DNA of 64,000 bases from assembly GCA_017621875.1 (NCBI GenBank), contig JAGASE010000002.1, positions 1-64,000 of the forward strand, read 5' to 3'. This DNA is from Clostridia bacterium. Its GTDB lineage: Bacteria; Bacillota; Clostridia; UBA1381. The translations under genes were made by a program, and so were the position numbers. This document shows, one piece after another, positions 19,624 to 29,098 of the stretch. How positions within the stretch are numbered: the stretch's first letter is position 1; each line of letters starts with the position of its first letter. Below the pieces are notes generated by a model. It was not told the DNA's origin. It was given only the letters and a program-made list of their open reading frames with translations, and did not search any database.

Positions 19624-21777
19624 CTACTGTGCCTCCTTTATTGAAAGTGCAATTCGTTTCTTTTTAAGGTCAACATCAAGAATTTTCACCTTAACGATGT
19701 CGCCAACCGAAAGTACGTCAAGCGGATGCTTGATATATCGGTTTGAAATGTGCGAGATGTGCACAAGCCCGTCCTGATGCACGCCGATATCCACGAACGC
19801 ACCAAAGTCGATTACGTTGCGGACAGTACCTTTCATAACCATGCCCGGCTTTAAATCCTCCATGCTCATAACGTCGGACATCAGCATCGGCTGCGGCAGC
19901 TCCTCACGCGGGTCGCGGCCTTTCTTCAAAAGCCCGTCCGCGATATCGCGGAGGGTGGGAACGCCTATTCCAAGCTCGTCGGCAAGCCTTGCGGTGTCGA
20001 GCTTTTTCAGTCTGTTTTTGAGGTCGGAAATCTTGTTTTCCAAAACGTCCTCAATGGTATATCCCAGCTTTTCAAGCAGCTTTGCTGCCGCCTCGTAGCT
20101 TTCGGGGTGAACGGAGGTGTTGTCGAAAACATTGTCGCCGCCTGCAATACGCAGGAAGCCTGCACATTGCTCAAATGCCTTTTTGCCCAGCTTTGCAACT
20201 TTTAAAAGCTGATTTCGGTTGGTAAATTTTCCGTTTTCCTCGCGGTATAACGTAATATTTTTTGCCACCGTTGAGTTTATTCCCGAAACGTATGAAAGCA
20301 GCGACGGCGAGGCGGTGTTCAAATCAACGCCCACACTGTTTACGCAGTCTTCAACCACTCCGCCGAGAGCCTCGCCCAAAAGCTTTTGGTTCATGTCGTG
20401 CTGATACTGACCGACACCGATTGCCTTCGGGTCGATTTTTACAAGCTCTGCAAGCGGGTCCTGCAGACGTCTTGCGATGGAGACTGCACTTCGGAGAGAT
20501 ACGTCAAATTCGGGGAACTCCTCGGTCGCAAGCTTGGAGGCGGAATAAACCGACGCACCTGCCTCGCTTACTACCATGTAATAAACCTCGCGGTCAATTT
20601 CCTTTATAAGCTCCGCCGCAAGGATTTCAGTTTCCTTTGAGGCAGTGCCGTTTCCGATTGAAATCAGGTTGACATTATGCTTTTCGATAAGGCTTTTGAG
20701 AATCTTTTTCGCCTTTTCCTTGTCGTGGTTAGGAAGTGTGCAGTACACCACATTTGTGTCCAAAACCTTGCCGGTATCGTCCACAACGGCAACCTTGCAG
20801 CCTGTTCTGTAGCCGGGGTCAAGCCCCAAAACCGTTCTACCCTTAATCGGCGGCTGCAGCAGAAGCCCGCTAAGATTCTTTGAAAATACCTTTATTGCAG
20901 CGTCTCCTGCACGCTCGGTCAGTAGATTTCGGATTTCTGTTTCGATGGACGGTGCAATAAGCCGCTTATAGCTGTCCTCGGCTGCAAGTGCAACCGTATC
21001 GCGGCAGCTGCCGGATTTTGCGGTCAAAACCTCGCCCTTTATATAATCGGTACAAATCTGCTCATCAAGTTCAAGCTTTACCGATAAAAAGCCGTCCTTT
21101 TCACCGCGGTTTATCGCAAGAACACGGTGGTTTGCAAGCTTGGCGGCAGGCTCGGAAAATTCGTAATACATGCTGTATACGCTGTCCTCGTCCTTTGCGG
21201 CTTTTGTGGTAATGCTTCCATGTGATAAAGAAAGCTCGCGGATTTTTTTGCGGAAATCGGCGTTGTCCGAAATTATTTCGGCGATTATGTCCATCGCACC
21301 GTTTACGGCGTCCTCTGCGGTTTCAACGCCCTTTTCTGCGTCGATGTACGGCTCGGCAAGTACCAAGACGTCCTCGCTTGTATTTTGGGCAAGGATAATA
21401 TCGGCAAGCCCCTCAAGACCTTTTTCCTTTGCGATTGTCGCACGGGTGCGGCGTTTCGGTCGGTAGGGACGATAAATGTCGTCAAGCTCGGTGATGGTTT
21501 TGGCGTTTTCGATTGCATTGGAAAGCTCCTCTGTGAGCTTGCCCTGCTCGTCAATAAGACGCGTAATCTCCTCCTTTTTCGCTTCGATGTTGCGTAAGTA
21601 TTCAAGCCGCTGCGAAAGGTTTCGCAAAACCTCGTCCGAAAGCTCGCCGGTTGCCTCTTTTCGGTATCTGGCGATAAAGGGAATGGTGTTTCCTTCGTCA
21701 ATCAGCTTCAATGTATTTGTAATCTGAAATTCCTTCAGATTAAACTCCTCCATAAGGATTTGTGAAATTTTATCCAT
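19624..21777 (-). CDS. tex: Tex-family S1 RNA-binding transcription accessory protein
   Basis: 717 residues from the ATG at 21777. A start five codons upstream would overlap the GGAGGA ribosome-binding site, so the internal ATG is preferred. Domain order is that of Tex/YhgF: helical N-terminal region, YqgF/RNase H-like domain (LGLDPGYRTGCKVAVVD, about 320-440), helix-hairpin-helix region (SVGVDLNTAS, VAKNITLYREENGKF), and a C-terminal S1 domain (about 635-717) with VIDFGAFVDIGVHQDGLVHIS. Tex binds nucleic acid and affects transcription; its exact role in Clostridia is not fixed. It has its own sigma-A promoter (21807-21835) and is first in an operon with lgt. Confidence 0.95.
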   Translation of the reverse strand: MDKISQILMEEFNLKEFQITNTLKLIDEGNTIPFIARYRKEATGELSDEVLRNLSQRLEYLRNIEAKKEEITRLIDEQGKLTEELSNAIENAKTITELDDIYRPYRPKRRTRATIAKEKGLEGLADIILAQNTSEDVLVLAEPYIDAEKGVETAEDAVNGAMDIIAEIISDNADFRKKIRELSLSHGSITTKAAKDEDSVYSMYYEFSEPAAKLANHRVLAINRGEKDGFLSVKLELDEQICTDYIKGEVLTAKSGSCRDTVALAAEDSYKRLIAPSIETEIRNLLTERAGDAAIKVFSKNLSGLLLQPPIKGRTVLGLDPGYRTGCKVAVVDDTGKVLDTNVVYCTLPNHDKEKAKKILKSLIEKHNVNLISIGNGTASKETEILAAELIKEIDREVYYMVVSEAGASVYSASKLATEEFPEFDVSLRSAVSIARRLQDPLAELVKIDPKAIGVGQYQHDMNQKLLGEALGGVVEDCVNSVGVDLNTASPSLLSYVSGINSTVAKNITLYREENGKFTNRNQLLKVAKLGKKAFEQCAGFLRIAGGDNVFDNTSVHPESYEAAAKLLEKLGYTIEDVLENKISDLKNRLKKLDTARLADELGIGVPTLRDIADGLLKKGRDPREELPQPMLMSDVMSMEDLKPGMVMKGTVRNVIDFGAFVDIGVHQDGLVHISHISNRYIKHPLDVLSVGDIVKVKILDVDLKKKRIALSIKEAQ

Positions 21778-21806
21778 CGTTATATCCTCCATATAGTAAT
21801 ATTTAC

Positions 21807-21835
21807 ATTATATATCTTTTTTGTTTTTTTTACAA
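21807..21835 (-). promoter_or_regulatory. Sigma-A promoter of tex-lgt
   Basis: On the minus strand TTGTAA (21830-21835), 17-bp spacer, TATAAT (21807-21812), ending about 30 bases before the tex start codon. Confidence 0.75.
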
Positions 21836-21927
21836 GTCCCGTCGGGATAATTATGACATTCATATAATATTAAGGTAATATTTGTAATAAAAATCTAAAA
21901 AAACTTTAACTTTTTTTGAAAAAAGTA

Positions 21928-21956
21928 TTGATATTTTCGGATTGATGTTATATAAT
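21928..21956 (+). promoter_or_regulatory. Sigma-A promoter of the dcw cluster
   Basis: TTGATA (21928-21933), 17-bp spacer, TATAAT (21951-21956). Predicted transcription start near 21963, giving a leader of about 77 nt before mraZ. Confidence 0.82.
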
Positions 21957-21990
21957 GGGTGAGTAATGGAGTAAATGGGAGAGTTTTGGA
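21956..21990 (+). promoter_or_regulatory. Putative MraZ operator: four TGG(G/A) boxes
   Basis: TGGG at 21956, TGGA at 21967, TGGG at 21976 and TGGA at 21987, spaced 9-11 bp so that they lie on about the same helical face. They overlap the -10 box and transcription start. MraZ of other bacteria binds tandem TGGG-type boxes upstream of its own gene and represses the dcw operon. Autoregulation here is inferred from position and spacing. Confidence 0.6.
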
Positions 21991-22039
21991 AGAAAAACCC
22001 TCCTTTTCCCAATTAAACCAAAAATGGAAGGACGGTGCT

Positions 22040-22486
22040 ATGATGGTTAACTTTGTCGGCGAATATCCGAGACAGCTCGATGACCGCGGCAGGTTTATTC
22101 TGCCTGCAAAAATCAGGGAAAAACTGTCGGGCACTGTTTATATTACACGCTCACCGATTGATGAATGTCTGAATCTGTATACAGAGGAGGAATGGGAGGC
22201 GATTGCGGCTAAGGTGAGAGCACTTCCTACGGTAACGGACAGAAATGCTGCGGCACTGCAGAGAAAGCTGTTCGGAAAGGCAATCTCGTGCGAATTGGAC
22301 AAGCAGGGAAGAATCCCGCTTACCGCAGAGCTTACCGAGTATGCACACATGAAAAAGGACATCGTCCTTGTCGGCGTAAACTCAAAGCTGGAGATTTGGG
22401 ACAGCGAAAGATGGAAGGAAATTGATGATTCTATCGACGCTGACGCAATTATCGAGGGTATTTCAAAATATGAAATCAATATATGA
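22040..22486 (+). CDS. mraZ: MraZ transcriptional regulator of the dcw cluster
   Basis: 148 residues from the ATG at 22040, after GGAAGGA. A longer in-frame start at 21959 would run through the operator and is rejected. It has the two-fold MraZ/SpoVT-AbrB fold: first half [20 protein letters not shown], second half [19 protein letters not shown]. MraZ forms a ring and binds TGGG-like repeats upstream of its gene; four such boxes are present here. First gene of the mraZ-rsmH-ftsL-pbp series. Secure. Confidence 0.95.
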   Translation: MMVNFVGEYPRQLDDRGRFILPAKIREKLSGTVYITRSPIDECLNLYTEEEWEAIAAKVRALPTVTDRNAAALQRKLFGKAISCELDKQGRIPLTAELTEYAHMKKDIVLVGVNSKLEIWDSERWKEIDDSIDADAIIEGISKYEINI

Positions 22487-22494
22487 GGAAGGCT

Positions 22495-23427
22495 ATGGAA
22501 TTTAAACATTATTCCGTGATGCTTGCGGAGACGGTGGACGCACTCTGTGTTAAAAACGGCGGTATTTATGCCGACGGTACTCTTGGCGGCGGCGGACATT
22601 CGTATGAAATTCTGAAAAGAGCCGATGATGTACGTCTTGTGGGAATTGACCAGGACACTGATGCTCTTTGTGCCGCAAAAAAACGTCTTGAGAGCTTTGG
22701 AAACAGAGTAACATACGTAAACGATAATTTTCGGAACATAAATTATATTTTGGATAGCTTAGGGCTTGATGAAATAGACGGTATGGTGCTGGATTTGGGA
22801 GTTTCCTCATATCAGCTTGACAATGCGGAACGTGGTTTTTCATACATGCAGGACGCACCTCTTGACATGCGTATGAATAAAAGCGGAGCAATGAGTGCAT
22901 ATGACGTTGTGAACGGCTATTCCGAGGACGAGCTTACCGATATTTTTTATCGGTACGGAGAGGAAAACTGGTCACGCAGGATTGCAAAATTTATAGTTGA
23001 CAAAAGAAAAATAAAGAGCGTCGAAACAACCGGCGAGCTTGCAGAAATTATAAGAGCCGCCATTCCGCAGGCGGCAAGAAAAGACGTAGCTCATCCTGAA
23101 AAGCGAGTGTTTCAGGCAATCAGGATAGAGGTAAACGGGGAATTGGAAATTTTGAAAACGGCGGTTTGCGATATTGTCGGAAGGCTGAAAAAAGGCGGCA
23201 GACTGGCAGTTATCACATTCCATTCGCTTGAGGACAGAATTGTAAAGCAAGCCTTTTCAGAACTTGCAAAGGGCTGCACGTGTCCTGCGGATTTCCCGGT
23301 CTGCGTTTGCGGAAAAAAACCGGAAATCAAAATTATAACAAAAAAACCGGTACTTCCTAAAGCGGCGGAGCTTGAGGAAAATTCAAGATCAAAAAGTGCA
23401 AAGCTGAGAGTTGCACAAAAGCTGTAA
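22495..23427 (+). CDS. rsmH: 16S rRNA (cytosine-1402-N4)-methyltransferase RsmH
   Basis: 310 residues from the ATG at 22495 ([17 protein letters not shown]), 8 bases after the mraZ stop and preceded by GAGGAAGG. The SAM-binding motif [14 protein letters not shown] is at about residues 21-34, followed by the family blocks [30 protein letters not shown] and [15 protein letters not shown]. The enzyme methylates N4 of C1402 in the decoding centre of 16S rRNA. Length and position in the dcw cluster are standard. An earlier ATG at 22483 overlaps the mraZ end and lacks support. Confidence 0.96.
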   Translation: MEFKHYSVMLAETVDALCVKNGGIYADGTLGGGGHSYEILKRADDVRLVGIDQDTDALCAAKKRLESFGNRVTYVNDNFRNINYILDSLGLDEIDGMVLDLGVSSYQLDNAERGFSYMQDAPLDMRMNKSGAMSAYDVVNGYSEDELTDIFYRYGEENWSRRIAKFIVDKRKIKSVETTGELAEIIRAAIPQAARKDVAHPEKRVFQAIRIEVNGELEILKTAVCDIVGRLKKGGRLAVITFHSLEDRIVKQAFSELAKGCTCPADFPVCVCGKKPEIKIITKKPVLPKAAELEENSRSKSAKLRVAQKL

Positions 23428-23472
23428 AAAATTTTACTGTTTAAGTCAGAAAAAAGAAAGGAGAACTGTCCG

Positions 23473-23937
23473 ATGAGATATAACGGCAATCTTGCGTACG
23501 AGCAGGAGTTTGAGGATCATTCCGTACGGATACAAAAAAAGGTACAGGAGCAGAAGGCACAGAAAAAAAGCAAGGCTAAGGCTGAACTGGTAAAAAGGCA
23601 TCAGATGATTGCGGTTTGTGCTGTCATACTGGCTTTGTGTGCAGGCTTTATGATTTCAAGAAATGTTGCCGTATACGAAAGCAAAAACGAAGTGGCGGAT
23701 CTTCAGAAGGAGCTTAACGAGCTTAAGGAATACAGCAGTCAGAAGGCATTTGAGCTTGACCAGAGCCTTGACCTTGAGGCTATCGAGGAAACTGCAAAGA
23801 CAAAGCTGAATATGGTAAGACCTGAAAAATACCAGACGGTTTATGTGAACATAAAGCAGGACGATGTTACCGAGGTAACAGCGAACGAGGTTGAAGGAAT
23901 ACAGGGTCTTTTTGGCATATTCGGAGGAGAAGAGTAA
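23473..23937 (+). CDS. ftsL: FtsL-like cell division protein
   Basis: 154 residues. A basic, cytoplasmic N-terminal segment (rich in K/Q, about 1-43) is followed by one membrane helix (about 44-62, MIAVCAVILALCAGFMI) and a leucine-periodic coiled coil (about 72-105, VADLQKELNELKEY). The C-terminal tail lies outside the membrane. This bitopic, coiled-coil architecture and the place between rsmH and the transpeptidase gene fit FtsL/FtsB-type divisome proteins, which bridge early and late division proteins. Sequence conservation in FtsL is low, so topology and synteny carry the call. AAAGGAGA ribosome site upstream. Confidence 0.82.
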   Translation: MRYNGNLAYEQEFEDHSVRIQKKVQEQKAQKKSKAKAELVKRHQMIAVCAVILALCAGFMISRNVAVYESKNEVADLQKELNELKEYSSQKAFELDQSLDLEAIEETAKTKLNMVRPEKYQTVYVNIKQDDVTEVTANEVEGIQGLFGIFGGEE

Positions 23938-23977
23938 TAGAGTATAGTTAGATATGTATAGATAGGAATGGTACAGA

Positions 23978-26206
23978 ATGACTTTAGGCAAAATGAAAAA
24001 AAGGTCCCTGAGATTATTTGCTGTACTGGTTGTACTGCTTGCTGCCCTAATCTGCAGAATCGGATACTGGCAGGTGGTACGCGGCGGTGAAATGAAGGAG
24101 GCTGTACTCCGTCAGCAAACGGGACAGACGGCTATTAATGCAAGCCGTGGTACTATTTATGACAGAAACCAGAAGGTCCTCGCAGAAAGTGCAACGGTAA
24201 ACACCGTTGTGTGCAATCCCCAACAGATTAAAAAGGACGGGGGAGCGAATATTGTTGCATCAAGGCTTGCTGAAATCCTGAATATGGACGCAGACGACAT
24301 TCTGGAAAAGATAACAAAAAACAATCAGTTCCAATATATTAAAAAACGAATTACGGTCGAAGAGGCGGACGCCATAAAGGCCTTAAAGGATAGCTCAGTC
24401 GATAAAGAAATGGCTAAGCTTTTTTCTGGTATTTACTTTGAGGAGGATTCCAAACGGTACTATCAGTATAATATAGCGTCGCATATCATCGGCTTTACGG
24501 GATATGATAATAACGGAATACAGGGCATTGAGCTGACCTTTGATGATTACTTAATGGGCAGAGCCGGAAGTATACTTTCAGCAAAAACTGCATCGGGCAG
24601 CACAACCGCGTATCAGTACGAGGAGGACTATGACGCTCAAAAGGGAGATGACGTAGTTTTAACGATTGATGAAACAATTCAATCGGTTTTGGAAAAGTAT
24701 CTTGAGCAGGCTTGTATCGAAAACGAGCTTAAGGAGGGTGCGTGCGGAATTGTGATGAATCCGCAGACCGGCGAAATTTTGGCAATGGCGACCAAGCCCG
24801 ACTTTGACCTCAATAAGCCGACCGACCTTTCTCGCTTTGAGAAGTATGCAATCGAAATGGACGATGTTTTCAAGGCCGCTCAGTCGGAGGACGATGAAAC
24901 CAGTAACAATGCTGTGGCTGCAATACGAAACAAAATGTGGAGGAACAAGGCACTTTCCGATACGTATGAGCCGGGCTCTACCTTTAAAATTTTAACTGCG
25001 GCTATGGCACTTGAAGAGGGTGCGGTAAATCTTAACTCACATTTCTATTGCCCCGGCTCCAAAAAGGTTGCGGACAGAACAATCAGATGCCATAAGGCAG
25101 GCGGTCATGGCGGTGAGGATTTTGCACAGGGTGTAATCAATTCCTGTAACGTTGTTTTCATGGATTTGGGACTAAAGCTCGGAAGTGCAAAATTCCAGGA
25201 ATATTTTAACGCTTTCGGACTTACAAAGAAAACAGGAATTGAGCTTATCGGTGAATCGGGCAGTGTGTATTATCATGGAAAAATGTCGGAGACCGATATC
25301 GCAACCAGCTCTTTCGGTCAGGGCTTTTCCATAACGCCGATGCAGCTTATTACAGCAATTTCGGCGGTTGTAAACGGCGGAAACCTTATGAAGCCGCAGA
25401 TTGTAAAGGAAATCAGAAATTCAGGCGGAATTGTAAAGAGCTTTTACCCAGAGGTTGTTAATCGGGTTATATCAGAGGAAACCTCTGCCACGATGCGTAA
25501 TATTTTGGAACGCGTGGTAGGCGATGCCAACGGAACAGGTAAGAATGCATATATTAAAGGATATCGAATAGGCGGAAAGACGGGAACGTCGGAAAAGGGA
25601 CGTAATAACAATAAGCGTATTGCGTCATTTGTAGGCTTTGCTCCTGCAGACGACCCACAGATAATATGTCTTGTAATGTTTGACGAGCCGCAGGTTGCCA
25701 ACAAATACGGCGGTACTATTGCAGCTCCCGTAGTAGGCTCTGTAATAGAAGAAACTCTTGAATATATGGGAGTTGAAAGACAGTACACCGAGGAGGAGGC
25801 ACAGTCGGTTTCGGTAACGGTTCCTGACCTTCGTGAGCTTTCGGTAACTGTTGCAAAGGAAAGCATTGACTCAAAACGGCTTAATATTAAAGTAGTAGGC
25901 GGCGGAGATACTGTGCTTGACCAGCTTCCTAAGCCGGGAGTCAATATCGGTGAAAACTCAACAATAATTGTTTATACAGAGGCACGTGACGAAACCAAAA
26001 AGGTGTCCGTTCCTGACGTAACAGGTTTGACTGTTTCGCAGGCGAAGAAACGCCTTGAGGATGCGGGACTGAACTTTGAGATTGCAGGTGCGGGACTTTC
26101 CGGCTCAGACGGTGCATATGCATTTAAGCAGAGCGTGCCGGCGGGAACGCAGGTTGAGCCTGCTACCGTGGTGAGTGTAGAATTCAGACACAGCTCGTCG
26201 GATTAA
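23978..26206 (+). CDS. Class B penicillin-binding protein with PASTA domains (FtsI/SpoVD type)
   Basis: 742 residues. An N-terminal membrane anchor (about 10-30) is followed by the pedestal domain and the transpeptidase domain with S334-T-F-K337, S389-C-N391 and K534-T-G-T. Two C-terminal PASTA modules follow (about 608-670 and 673-738; SVPDVTGLTVSQAKKRL). It cross-links septal or spore peptidoglycan together with a SEDS polymerase; ftsW lies in the same cluster. In Clostridia this locus holds either the division transpeptidase (PBP2B/FtsI) or the sporulation-specific SpoVD. Two PASTA modules favour a PBP2B-like protein, but the two cannot be separated here. A hairpin after the stop may reduce read-through to murE. 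Confidence 0.93.
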   Translation: MTLGKMKKRSLRLFAVLVVLLAALICRIGYWQVVRGGEMKEAVLRQQTGQTAINASRGTIYDRNQKVLAESATVNTVVCNPQQIKKDGGANIVASRLAEILNMDADDILEKITKNNQFQYIKKRITVEEADAIKALKDSSVDKEMAKLFSGIYFEEDSKRYYQYNIASHIIGFTGYDNNGIQGIELTFDDYLMGRAGSILSAKTASGSTTAYQYEEDYDAQKGDDVVLTIDETIQSVLEKYLEQACIENELKEGACGIVMNPQTGEILAMATKPDFDLNKPTDLSRFEKYAIEMDDVFKAAQSEDDETSNNAVAAIRNKMWRNKALSDTYEPGSTFKILTAAMALEEGAVNLNSHFYCPGSKKVADRTIRCHKAGGHGGEDFAQGVINSCNVVFMDLGLKLGSAKFQEYFNAFGLTKKTGIELIGESGSVYYHGKMSETDIATSSFGQGFSITPMQLITAISAVVNGGNLMKPQIVKEIRNSGGIVKSFYPEVVNRVISEETSATMRNILERVVGDANGTGKNAYIKGYRIGGKTGTSEKGRNNNKRIASFVGFAPADDPQIICLVMFDEPQVANKYGGTIAAPVVGSVIEETLEYMGVERQYTEEEAQSVSVTVPDLRELSVTVAKESIDSKRLNIKVVGGGDTVLDQLPKPGVNIGENSTIIVYTEARDETKKVSVPDVTGLTVSQAKKRLEDAGLNFEIAGAGLSGSDGAYAFKQSVPAGTQVEPATVVSVEFRHSSSD

Positions 26207-26235
26207 TGCAGGCAGAAAAACCGTAAAAAGTAAGC

Positions 26236-26277
26236 AACCACGCAGAAAACTTAATGATTCTGCGTGGTTTTAAGTTT
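26236..26277 (+). terminator. Terminator or attenuator inside the dcw cluster
   Basis: A 12-bp perfect stem AACCACGCAGAA / TTCTGCGTGGTT with a 10-nt loop and a short TTTTAAGTTTT tail lies between the PBP gene and murE. The T-tract is interrupted, so partial read-through into murE is likely. Confidence 0.65.
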
Positions 26278-26301
26278 TAAATCAGATTTGGGAGATTAAA
26301 T

Positions 26302-27723
26302 ATGCTGGCAAGTAAATTATTTGGTAAAAAATGGACAGAGCGGGACGTTGAAATAACGGGCATTACCATAGACTCAAGAGAGGTTAAGCCGGGATATGCT
26401 TTTGTTTGCATAACAGGGGCAGTACGCGACGGACATGAATTTGCCAAAATCGCCGCCCAAAGCGGTGCTGCGGTTATTGTTGCGGAGCATGCGGTTGATG
26501 TGGGTGTGCCTGTGGTTGAATATGCGGATACAAAGCTTGCTTTGGCAGAAATTTCGTCGGTGTTTTACGGTGAGCCGGAGAAAAAGCTTAAGCTCATAGG
26601 AATTACCGGAACAAACGGAAAGACAACGGTGAGCTATTTAATAAAGAAAATTCTCGAAACGGCAGGAAAAACCGTCGGAATAATAGGTACGAATGAAATT
26701 CTGGCAGGAGACCGCGATGTGGGCATAAAATCCTCAACGCCTACAACTCCCAATTCCTTGGAGCTTAGGCGAATTTTTGCAAAAATGCTGGAAATGGGTG
26801 CGGAATATGTGGTGATGGAGGTTTCCTCGCATGCTCTTGATTTGCATAGGGTAGCAGGACTTCAATATGAAGTAGGCGTATTTACAAACCTCACGCAGGA
26901 CCATCTTGACTATCATAAAACAATGGAAAATTATTTCCTTGCCAAAAAGAAGCTGTTTGATATTTCCAAAACGGGCGTTATAAATGCCGATGATGAATAC
27001 GGAGCAAGGCTTTTGGGAGATATTCCATGCAAAGCGGTAAGTATTGGCAGAAATAACGCCGACCTTACGGCGGAGGATATTAAGATTGATGCTAAAGGCG
27101 TGGAATTTACCGCAGTGTATGAGGGCAGGAAATATCCTGTATCGCTTGCCATTCCCGGAATGTTCAGCGTTTATAACGGAATATGTGCAATGGCGGCGGC
27201 GTTTGCACTTGGGATCTCGCCGCAGGCGATTGTCCAAGGGATTTCATCGGCAGGCGGCGTTTGCGGAAGGCTGGAGCGTGTGTCGACCAATACCGATTAT
27301 TCGGTGATAATAGACTACGCACATACTCCGGACGGCCTTGAAAATGTTTTGAATGCAGTAAATTCTTTCAAAAAGGGAAGATGTATCGCTGTTTTCGGCT
27401 GCGGCGGCGATCGCGATGCAAGCAAACGTCCTATTATGGGCGAAATCGGCGTAAGGCTTGCCGATATAGCGGTTATAACCTCGGACAATCCGAGGACGGA
27501 AAACCCGGAAAAAATTATCGAAGATATCGTGGCAGGAGCGGGAGAAGGAGAGTATAAGGTGATTGTAAACCGCCGCGAGGCTATCGGCTACGCACTGTCT
27601 ATTGCAGAAAAGGACGATGTTGTTCTGCTTGCAGGAAAAGGGCAGGAAACGTATCAGATAATAGGAACTGAAAAGACGCATTTTGATGAAAGGGAAGTTG
27701 TAAGAGAGCTGTTGGGAGAGTAA
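26302..27723 (+). CDS. murE: UDP-MurNAc-L-Ala-D-Glu:meso-diaminopimelate ligase
   Basis: 473 residues with the three Mur ligase domains: N-terminal UDP-binding domain (ITGITIDSREVKPGYAFV), ATP-binding domain with P-loop GITGTNGKTTVSYLI at about 99-113, and C-terminal domain. The substrate-determining motif D395-N-P-R398 is present; DNPR marks enzymes that add meso-diaminopimelate rather than lysine. Adds the third residue of the stem peptide in the cytoplasm. One base separates its stop from murF. Secure. Confidence 0.96.
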   Translation: MLASKLFGKKWTERDVEITGITIDSREVKPGYAFVCITGAVRDGHEFAKIAAQSGAAVIVAEHAVDVGVPVVEYADTKLALAEISSVFYGEPEKKLKLIGITGTNGKTTVSYLIKKILETAGKTVGIIGTNEILAGDRDVGIKSSTPTTPNSLELRRIFAKMLEMGAEYVVMEVSSHALDLHRVAGLQYEVGVFTNLTQDHLDYHKTMENYFLAKKKLFDISKTGVINADDEYGARLLGDIPCKAVSIGRNNADLTAEDIKIDAKGVEFTAVYEGRKYPVSLAIPGMFSVYNGICAMAAAFALGISPQAIVQGISSAGGVCGRLERVSTNTDYSVIIDYAHTPDGLENVLNAVNSFKKGRCIAVFGCGGDRDASKRPIMGEIGVRLADIAVITSDNPRTENPEKIIEDIVAGAGEGEYKVIVNRREAIGYALSIAEKDDVVLLAGKGQETYQIIGTEKTHFDEREVVRELLGE

Positions 27724-27724
27724 T

Positions 27725-29083
27725 ATGCAGAGATTGAACGTAGATGACATTTTAAAAGCAACGGGCGGCACACTTTTATGCGGCGTCGGTGATTTTGAAA
27801 TATCGGAAATCACCACCGATTCCCGAAAAGCCGGTGCGAATATGCTGTTTGTGCCGATTTGCGGTGAGAATAACGACGGACATGATTACATCGCATCGGC
27901 ATTTGAAAACGGAGCCGATGTCGTGATAACGCATAAGGATATTCCGACAGTGGTCGGAAAAAACATTATCCGAGTTAAGGACACACGCATAGCCTTCGGA
28001 GATATTGCACGCTATTATAAGGCTAAATACAGGCTGCCGACGGTTGCGATTACGGGAAGCGTAGGAAAAACTACGACAAAGGACATGATTTCGGCTGTTT
28101 TGGCAATGAAATACAATACCTTAAAAACGCAGGGGAATTTCAATAATGATATAGGCTTGCCGATAACGGTGTTTCGCACTACCGAAAAGCATGAAATGGC
28201 GGTTTTGGAAATGGGAATGTCGCACATGGGCGAGATAAATTATCTTGCATCCATAGCACGTCCCGATGTTGCGGTTATAACGAATATCGGAATGTCGCAC
28301 ATCGAGAATCTCGGCTCACAGGAGAATATTTACCGCTCGAAAATGCAGATTTGCGACTTTTTTGAAAAGGATAACCTGCTTGTTGTAAACGGCGATGATA
28401 AGTTCTTAAAAAGAGGCTGCGACAAATGCCGCGTAATCACCTGCGGAATTGAGAACAAAAACTGCGATTTGGTTGCGGAGAATATACAGAATCTGGGCAT
28501 TGACGGAACAAAATTTACCGTAAATATAGATGGTGAAAATCACGAAATATATGTAAAAATCCCGGGCGTCCACAATGTTTATAACGCACTTGCGGCAATA
28601 GCTGTCGGCAGACATTATGATGTGCCGATGACAGATATTGCGGACGGCATACGCGAATTTTTGCTTACCAATATGCGTATGGAAATAAAAAGGACGGGCG
28701 GAATTGTTATTATCAATGACTGCTATAACGCCTCTCCCGATTCTATGCGTGCAGCACTTAAAGTGCTTGGCGACTTTCAGGCAAAACGCAGAATTGCCGT
28801 TCTGGGCGACGTTTTTGAAATGGGTGCTTTTGCCGAAAAGGAGCTTTATGAGGTGGGAGCCGGCATAAAGAATATTGACGTGCTGATTACGGTCGGAGAT
28901 ATTTCAAAGGCTATCGCAGAAGGAGCAGTCTCGGCGGGGATGGAAAGCGTTTTCAGCATGAAAACGGTAGACGAGGCTATTGGATTTTTGAAAAAGTTCA
29001 TAAAGGACGGAGATAACATTTTAGTAAAGGCGTCACGTGGAATGCATTTTGAGCGGATTACAGAGACGCTTGAGTCGAGATAA
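27725..29083 (+). CDS. murF: UDP-MurNAc-tripeptide:D-alanyl-D-alanine ligase
   Basis: 452 residues, Mur ligase family. The P-loop ITGSVGKTTTKDMI is at about residue 109, followed by MurF blocks GNFNNDIGLPITVF, LEMGMSHMGEI and INDCYNASPDSMRAAL. It adds D-Ala-D-Ala to the tripeptide to complete the Park nucleotide. It starts one base after murE, typical of translational coupling, and is followed 15 bases later by mraY. Confidence 0.96.
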   Translation: MQRLNVDDILKATGGTLLCGVGDFEISEITTDSRKAGANMLFVPICGENNDGHDYIASAFENGADVVITHKDIPTVVGKNIIRVKDTRIAFGDIARYYKAKYRLPTVAITGSVGKTTTKDMISAVLAMKYNTLKTQGNFNNDIGLPITVFRTTEKHEMAVLEMGMSHMGEINYLASIARPDVAVITNIGMSHIENLGSQENIYRSKMQICDFFEKDNLLVVNGDDKFLKRGCDKCRVITCGIENKNCDLVAENIQNLGIDGTKFTVNIDGENHEIYVKIPGVHNVYNALAAIAVGRHYDVPMTDIADGIREFLLTNMRMEIKRTGGIVIINDCYNASPDSMRAALKVLGDFQAKRRIAVLGDVFEMGAFAEKELYEVGAGIKNIDVLITVGDISKAIAEGAVSAGMESVFSMKTVDEAIGFLKKFIKDGDNILVKASRGMHFERITETLESR

Positions 29084-29098
29084 GGGAGATGGATAAAA

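Noticed and set aside
21959-22039. Longer mraZ start
   Set aside because: Would begin in the MraZ operator before the likely transcription start and adds residues absent from the family.
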